Shown one piece after another: positions 60,224 through 64,000 of a DNA stretch of 64,000 nucleotides. The translations under genes were made by a program, and so were the position numbers. Below the pieces are notes generated by a model. The model did no database searches and was not told where the DNA came from. It saw only the letters and a program-made list of their open reading frames with translations. This DNA is from Rhodococcus sp. (in: high G+C Gram-positive bacteria) (GTDB lineage: Bacteria; Actinomycetota; Actinomycetes; Mycobacteriales; Mycobacteriaceae). The stretch covers positions 1 to 64,000 of the forward strand of contig SEEV01000001.1 in assembly GCA_004211695.1 (NCBI GenBank). The letters run 5' to 3'. Each line of letters opens with the position of its first letter. Position 1 is the stretch's first letter.

Positions 60224-61414
60224 ATGATTGATGGCGTCGTCATCATTGGCGCCTCCGTTGCGGGAGTTGGACTGGCAGACGAGCTGAGGGCACTCGGCTA
60301 CTCGAAGTCGATCACCCTCCTCGACGCGCAGGATCAGCTTCCCTATGACCGTCCCCCCCTGTCCAAGGGTGCCCTGACCGGTGAGTCGAGTATGGAGGAC
60401 ATCACCTTTCATCCGGCCGATCACTACGTTGACGCGGACATAGATCTTCGACTGGGCACCCGCGCAGTTCGCCTCGATGCCCGGCAGCGGACCGTCGTAC
60501 TCGAAACCGGCGAGGAAATCCGCGCCGAGGCGGTCGTTGTCGCCACCGGCGCTCGTGCCCGGAGGTGGCCGCAAACGCGCACCGCATGCCATGTCGTGCG
60601 TGAGTTTCAGGACGCCCTCGACCTGCGTGATGCCCTCGACACCGCCCGTCGCGTAGCCGTGGTGGGCGGGGGTTTCATCGGGGCCGAGGTGGCATCGAGC
60701 GCAACGACCCTTGGCCTCGAGGTGGTGGTCGTCGAGGCCGCCCCCCGGCCGTTCGAGAACCGAGTCGGCGCCGAAGTAGCGGAGCTGCTTCTCGATCTGC
60801 ACAACAATGCAGGCGTGAAAGTCATTGCAGGAGTTGCCGTCGAGGAGATCGACGGCGGGGTTCTAAGACTGGCTGACGGCCATTCTCGCATCGACGCGGA
60901 TGTCGTGGTGGTCGGACTGGGAGCGGTCCCTGTCGATGAGTGGCTCGACGACTCCGGGCTGACCGTCGCGGGCGGAGTAGTGTGCGACGATCGCGGTCGC
61001 ACCGGTCACCCTGGTGTGTACGCAGCTGGGGACGTGGCGGCTTGGCCTGACCCGCACACCGGGAAGGTGCGCCGGCACGAGCACTGGACCAGCGCACGAG
61101 AGCAGGCCCGTATCGTCGCGAGCGATATCGCGGGCGCGGAGGACGGCCCGAAGTGGTCCGATGCAGTCGATTACGTGTGGTCCGACCAGTACGGCGGACG
61201 CATCCAGCTCCTTGGCTCTCCGCACTTGTCCGATGATGTCCGCATCCTCGATCACGACCCGTCCACCGGGCGTTTCCTTGCCCTCTATGGTGCGCGAGGA
61301 CGTCTCGTCGGCGCGGTCGGGTGCCAGGCGGCGGTGAAGGTGTTAAGGCAGCGCAAGGGGATTTCCCAGGCGATCTCCCTCGACGAGGCCGTTGCGGCCG
61401 CTCAACCAAAGTAG
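60224..61414 (+). CDS. FAD-dependent ferredoxin reductase (putidaredoxin reductase-type)
   Basis: A 396-residue NAD(P)H:ferredoxin oxidoreductase. FAD motif VVIIGASVAGVGLADELRAL, LPYDRPPLSKGAL, NAD motif VAVVGGGFIGAEVASSA and GVYAAGDVAAWPDP. It passes electrons from NAD(P)H to a small ferredoxin and on to a P450. AAAGGAAC precedes ATG 60224. With the SDR, P450 and ferredoxin genes that follow, it makes a three-component class I P450 system. Confidence 0.94.
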   Translation: MIDGVVIIGASVAGVGLADELRALGYSKSITLLDAQDQLPYDRPPLSKGALTGESSMEDITFHPADHYVDADIDLRLGTRAVRLDARQRTVVLETGEEIRAEAVVVATGARARRWPQTRTACHVVREFQDALDLRDALDTARRVAVVGGGFIGAEVASSATTLGLEVVVVEAAPRPFENRVGAEVAELLLDLHNNAGVKVIAGVAVEEIDGGVLRLADGHSRIDADVVVVGLGAVPVDEWLDDSGLTVAGGVVCDDRGRTGHPGVYAAGDVAAWPDPHTGKVRRHEHWTSAREQARIVASDIAGAEDGPKWSDAVDYVWSDQYGGRIQLLGSPHLSDDVRILDHDPSTGRFLALYGARGRLVGAVGCQAAVKVLRQRKGISQAISLDEAVAAAQPK

Positions 61415-61430
61415 CTTCCTGAGTGTTGAC

Positions 61431-61471
61431 GGAACTGGGAGCAAGCGGCTTAGAATGGTAGGACCATTCTA
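61431..61471 (+). promoter_or_regulatory. Promoter with perfect 9-bp inverted-repeat operator
   Basis: TTGACG lies at the start. The arms TAGAATGGT (61451-61459) and ACCATTCTA (61463-61471) are perfect complements around AGG. The -10-like TAGAAT (spacer 18-19 bp) is inside the left arm, so a bound regulator would block the promoter of the SDR-P450-ferredoxin genes. The core matches copies at 52757 and 59806. Confidence 0.7.
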
Positions 61472-61488
61472 CGTATTAAGGAGATAGG

Positions 61489-62301
61489 GTGGCTAAGCAG
61501 TTCAGCCTTACGGGCCGCTCAGTGCTCGTGACAGGCGGAGGAAGCGGAATCGGCGCCGCCATCGCCGAGCGCGCCGCTCACGAGGGTGCGCGCGTGGCGA
61601 TCGCCGACCGTGACGGGGACGCGGCCTCGCGCGTTTCCGCACGACTCCCCGGCCAGGGGCATCTCGGTTTCGATCTCGATGTCACCGACGCCGATGCAGT
61701 CGACGCCGTAGTTGACGAAATTCAAACGCGATTCGGCCAGATCGATACCGTGTTCTCCAACGCGGGGGTCAACCGCGGACGCGGAATCGGTGACGTTGCC
61801 GATTGGACCGCCTCTTTCGGGGTGCATGTACTCGCGCATATCTATCTGGCCCAGAAGCTGATCCCGGAGATGGCGTCCCACGAGGGCGGATACTTCGTCA
61901 TCACGGCGTCGGCGGCAGGGCTTCTCAGCAATCTCGAATCAGCTCCCTACACCGCGACCAAACACGCCGCGGTGGCACTGGCGGAGTGGCTCGCCATTAC
62001 CTACGGCGATCACGGCGTGCACGTCGCGTGCGTATGCCCCCAAGGTGTCCGCACGGGAATGACGAGGGGGAGGGAGTCGGCTCCCACGGGTTCATCGCAC
62101 GCTCTCGAACCCGAGAAAGTCGTGGACACCATCTGGGACTCCCTTGGACGCAACGAGTTCCTCGTTCTTCCCCATCCCGAGGTCGCAGCATACGAGCGGC
62201 GGCGAACAGAGGACCGCGAGCGGTGGCTGGCCGGCATGCGACGCATGCGAGAACGAATGACCCGCAATCTCAATGAAGACGTAGTGAAGGAGGCATTGTG
62301 A
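61489..62301 (+). CDS. SDR family oxidoreductase
   Basis: A 270-residue classical SDR: VLVTGGGSGIGAAIAERAA, NAGVNRGRG, Ser in ITASAAG and YTATKHA supplying Tyr and Lys. GTG 61489 follows AAGGAGA. The stop overlaps the next P450 start (GTGA). It would oxidise the alcohol made by the P450. Unlike the SDR at 12287 its catalytic motifs are intact. Confidence 0.93.
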   Translation: MAKQFSLTGRSVLVTGGGSGIGAAIAERAAHEGARVAIADRDGDAASRVSARLPGQGHLGFDLDVTDADAVDAVVDEIQTRFGQIDTVFSNAGVNRGRGIGDVADWTASFGVHVLAHIYLAQKLIPEMASHEGGYFVITASAAGLLSNLESAPYTATKHAAVALAEWLAITYGDHGVHVACVCPQGVRTGMTRGRESAPTGSSHALEPEKVVDTIWDSLGRNEFLVLPHPEVAAYERRRTEDRERWLAGMRRMRERMTRNLNEDVVKEAL

Positions 62302-63536
62302 GCGAAACAGTGACGGACGGCTGCCCTTGGGAACAAGCGGAGAAGCCCGAGCTGACCTACCCGATGGCGCGCACGTGCCCATTCGATCCACCGCCCGAGT
62401 ACGCGAGGCTGCGGTCCGAGGCACCGTTCACGCGCGTGCGCCTGTGGGACGGGACGCAGCCGTGGCTGCTCACCCGCTACGACGACATGCGAGTGGTGCT
62501 GTCCAATCCGGACTTCAGTGCCGAGCCCAATCGCGAAGGATATCCACACGTCTTCGAAGGGCGCATGGTCGCCGACAAGGCCGATCAGTCCTTCCTCCGG
62601 CTCGACAACCCCGAACACGACCGCCTTCGGCGGATGGTCACCGCCGAGTTCACGGTCAAGCGGGTCCAAGCGCTGCGCCCCCAGATTCAACAGATCGTGG
62701 ACCGGCTCACCGACAATCTGCTGGCCGGGCCTCGCCCGGTGGACTTCGTCGAACACTTCTCCTCGCCCCTGCCGACCGAGGTCATCACACAACTCCTCGG
62801 TATCCCGTTCTCGGACCACGATTTCTTCCATCGCGCGACGCAGATCCAATTCGGTTCGAAGTCCGACCCCGCCGAGGTACGGACGTCCCTGGCGGAACTC
62901 TTCGAATATCTCGACGAGCTGATCTCACGGAAGGAGCGCGAACCCGAAGACGACATCGTCAGCCGGCTCGTGGCCTCCCAGCTCCAGCCCGGACACGTCA
63001 CCCGGCAGCAACTGATCAACATCACACGCTTGCTGCTGAGCGCCGGACATCAAACGACCCAGAACATGACCGCCCTCGGCGTGCTGACCCTGCTGCAAAA
63101 TCCCGATCAGCTCAAGGCAATCCAAGAGGACCATTCCCTGATTCGCGGTGCCGTCGAAGAACTTCTGCGGTACTCGAGCATTCTGCATACCGGCGCACGG
63201 CGTGTCGCTCTCCGCGACATCGATGTCAACGGGCACCTGGTCAAGAAGGGGGAGGGAGTGATCTGCGCGATCCCGTCGGCCAACCGCGACGAGTCACTCT
63301 TCCCGAACCCCGATGTCGTCGACATCCGCCGAGACACCGCTGCCGCCCACGTGGCATTCGGTTACGGCATGCACCAGTGTCTCGGCCAAGTGCTGGCGCG
63401 CACCGAGTTGCAGATCGTCTTTGCGACGCTGTTCGACCGGATCCCCGACCTCCGGCTCGCCGTTCCGGTGGAACAACTGAATTTCCGTCACGACATGTTC
63501 GTCTACGGGGTCCATGAACTCCCGGTCACCTGGTAA
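62298..63536 (+). CDS. Cytochrome P450
   Basis: A 412-residue soluble P450. Heme loop FGYGMHQCLGQVLARTELQ with thiolate Cys361; I-helix LSAGHQTTQNM, again with His in place of Asp/Glu; ExxR in EELLRYS. Coupled to the SDR upstream by a GTGA overlap and to a ferredoxin gene 33 nt downstream. It is distinct from the P450 at 9531, which uses a phthalate-family reductase. Substrate unknown. Confidence 0.95.
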   Translation: MSETVTDGCPWEQAEKPELTYPMARTCPFDPPPEYARLRSEAPFTRVRLWDGTQPWLLTRYDDMRVVLSNPDFSAEPNREGYPHVFEGRMVADKADQSFLRLDNPEHDRLRRMVTAEFTVKRVQALRPQIQQIVDRLTDNLLAGPRPVDFVEHFSSPLPTEVITQLLGIPFSDHDFFHRATQIQFGSKSDPAEVRTSLAELFEYLDELISRKEREPEDDIVSRLVASQLQPGHVTRQQLINITRLLLSAGHQTTQNMTALGVLTLLQNPDQLKAIQEDHSLIRGAVEELLRYSSILHTGARRVALRDIDVNGHLVKKGEGVICAIPSANRDESLFPNPDVVDIRRDTAAAHVAFGYGMHQCLGQVLARTELQIVFATLFDRIPDLRLAVPVEQLNFRHDMFVYGVHELPVTW

Positions 63537-63569
63537 CGCATCTACAAGTTTGGAAAACGAGGTACAGCC

Positions 63570-63767
63570 ATGCACGTCACCATCGAACAAAACCGCTGCA
63601 TCGGGGCGGGTCAGTGCGTTCTCAATGCCCCCGAGGTGTTCGATCAGCGCGAGGACGACGGCATCGTCGAACTCCTCGACGAAACGCCCGCCGAAGACCT
63701 GCACAAAGATACTCGACTCGCCGCGCGCCTGTGCCCGGCCGACGCAATCTTCGTCCACGAAAAGTAA
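63570..63767 (+). CDS. P450 redox ferredoxin, 3Fe-4S type
   Basis: A 65-residue ferredoxin. Cys10 and Cys16 lie in RCIGAGQC, and the last Cys55 in LCPADAIF; the missing fourth Cys is as in 3Fe-4S (or 4Fe-4S with one other ligand) P450 ferredoxins of actinobacteria. It is acidic and soluble. It would carry electrons from the reductase at 60224 to the P450 at 62298. Confidence 0.94.
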   Translation: MHVTIEQNRCIGAGQCVLNAPEVFDQREDDGIVELLDETPAEDLHKDTRLAARLCPADAIFVHEK

Positions 63768-63780
63768 CTGGGAGTACTCC

Positions 63781-64000
63781 GTGACCACCACACCGAACAG
63801 TGCTCCACCACTGCAACCGCACGCCCTCACCGGCATCAAGGTTCTCGACCTCACCCAGTGGGAAGCCGGCTCCATGGCAGCTACCTCATTGGCTTTCCTG
63901 GGCGCCGACGTGTACAAGGTCGAGCACCCCACCCGAGGCGACTCCGCGCGCATCGCGTCCGCGGACAGCCCCGATGCGGACTCGCTCTTCTTCCTCGTGC
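63781..64000 (+). CDS. CaiB/BaiF family CoA-transferase, 5' part
   Basis: The first 73 residues of a CoA-transferase: GIKVLDLTQWEAGSMAATSL and FLGADVYKVEHPTRGDSARI. It closely matches the N-terminus of the transferase at 56255. GTG 63781 has GGAG 6 nt upstream. The gene runs out of the window, so the catalytic Asp is not visible. Confidence 0.9.
   Translation, partial: MTTTPNSAPPLQPHALTGIKVLDLTQWEAGSMAATSLAFLGADVYKVEHPTRGDSARIASADSPDADSLFFLV

Noticed and set aside
1-64000. tRNA, rRNA, origin or riboswitch genes
   Set aside because: No cloverleaf-like, rRNA-like or known riboswitch pattern was recognised on either strand by eye.

Overview
The window is GC-rich, densely packed bacterial DNA. 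Its gene content fits an actinobacterium of the Rhodococcus/Mycobacteriales type, probably an accessory catabolic island or a large plasmid segment. The clues are FCD-type GntR, IclR and large LuxR/ATPase regulators, an SDR of the mycofactocin-coupled type, an NDMA-type zinc alcohol dehydrogenase, two P450 systems, paired acyl-CoA dehydrogenases, CaiB/BaiF CoA-transferases and many GTG/TTG starts with overlapping stops. No tRNA, rRNA, CRISPR array, replication origin or core housekeeping gene was seen. The genus is an inference.

Layout. (1) 1-4.3 kb: the end of an IS21-like element inside a TauD-type dioxygenase remnant, a TetR/MFS divergent pair, then decayed ALDH and IclR genes. (2) 4.3-13.1 kb: SDR, GntR-1, ALDH, mycofactocin-type SDR and a phthalate-family oxygenase reductase, facing a divergent P450-ALDH-SDR operon. 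(3) 13.1-16.3 kb: a LuxR-type ATPase regulator and a truncated, degenerate ALDH-like gene. (4) 16.5-23.8 kb: a minus-strand operon led by GntR-2 (AhpD/CMD-like, VOC, ICL/PEP-mutase family, two acyl-CoA dehydrogenases, CaiB transferase, enoyl-CoA hydratase family). (5) 23.95-33.4 kb: FAD monooxygenase, isochorismatase-fold protein and NTF2-like protein; two ALDHs facing them; then an FMO-type monooxygenase, alpha/beta hydrolase and small protein. (6) 33.6-44.1 kb: two decayed IS481-type copies in inverted orientation enclosing a haloalkane dehalogenase, three MFS transporters, the alcohol dehydrogenase and two NTF2-like proteins. (7) 44.1-57.5 kb: enoyl-CoA hydratase and methylisocitrate-lyase-like genes divergent from a gentisate-dioxygenase-like cupin and an FAH-family hydrolase; then IclR divergent from a PrpF-like isomerase, FAD monooxygenase, SMP-30 lactonase-like protein, DUF1330 protein, acyl-CoA dehydrogenase, MFS and CaiB. 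(8) 57.5-64 kb: a decayed ECH, an FAD dehydrogenase, a decayed duplication, then ferredoxin reductase, SDR, P450, ferredoxin and a CaiB gene cut by the window end.

How it works together. Monooxygenases (two P450s, two aromatic-hydroxylase-type flavoproteins, one FMO-type flavoprotein) would introduce oxygen. SDRs, the alcohol dehydrogenase and ALDHs would oxidise alcohols to acids. CoA-transferases, acyl-CoA dehydrogenases and hydratases would run beta-oxidation-like steps, and ICL-family lyases, the cupin dioxygenase and the FAH hydrolase would finish carbon-carbon cleavage. The substrates cannot be read from the sequence.

The most notable signal is regulatory. A TGTCAACAG-type operator recurs at four divergent or near-divergent promoters between 5 and 39 kb, plus a weaker copy near 37.3 kb, and links otherwise separate clusters and two FCD-GntR genes into one probable regulon. 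A different operator, a perfect 9-bp inverted repeat around AGG, lies at the P450/SDR promoter at 61.45 kb, with partial copies in a duplicated promoter at 52.76 and 59.81 kb.
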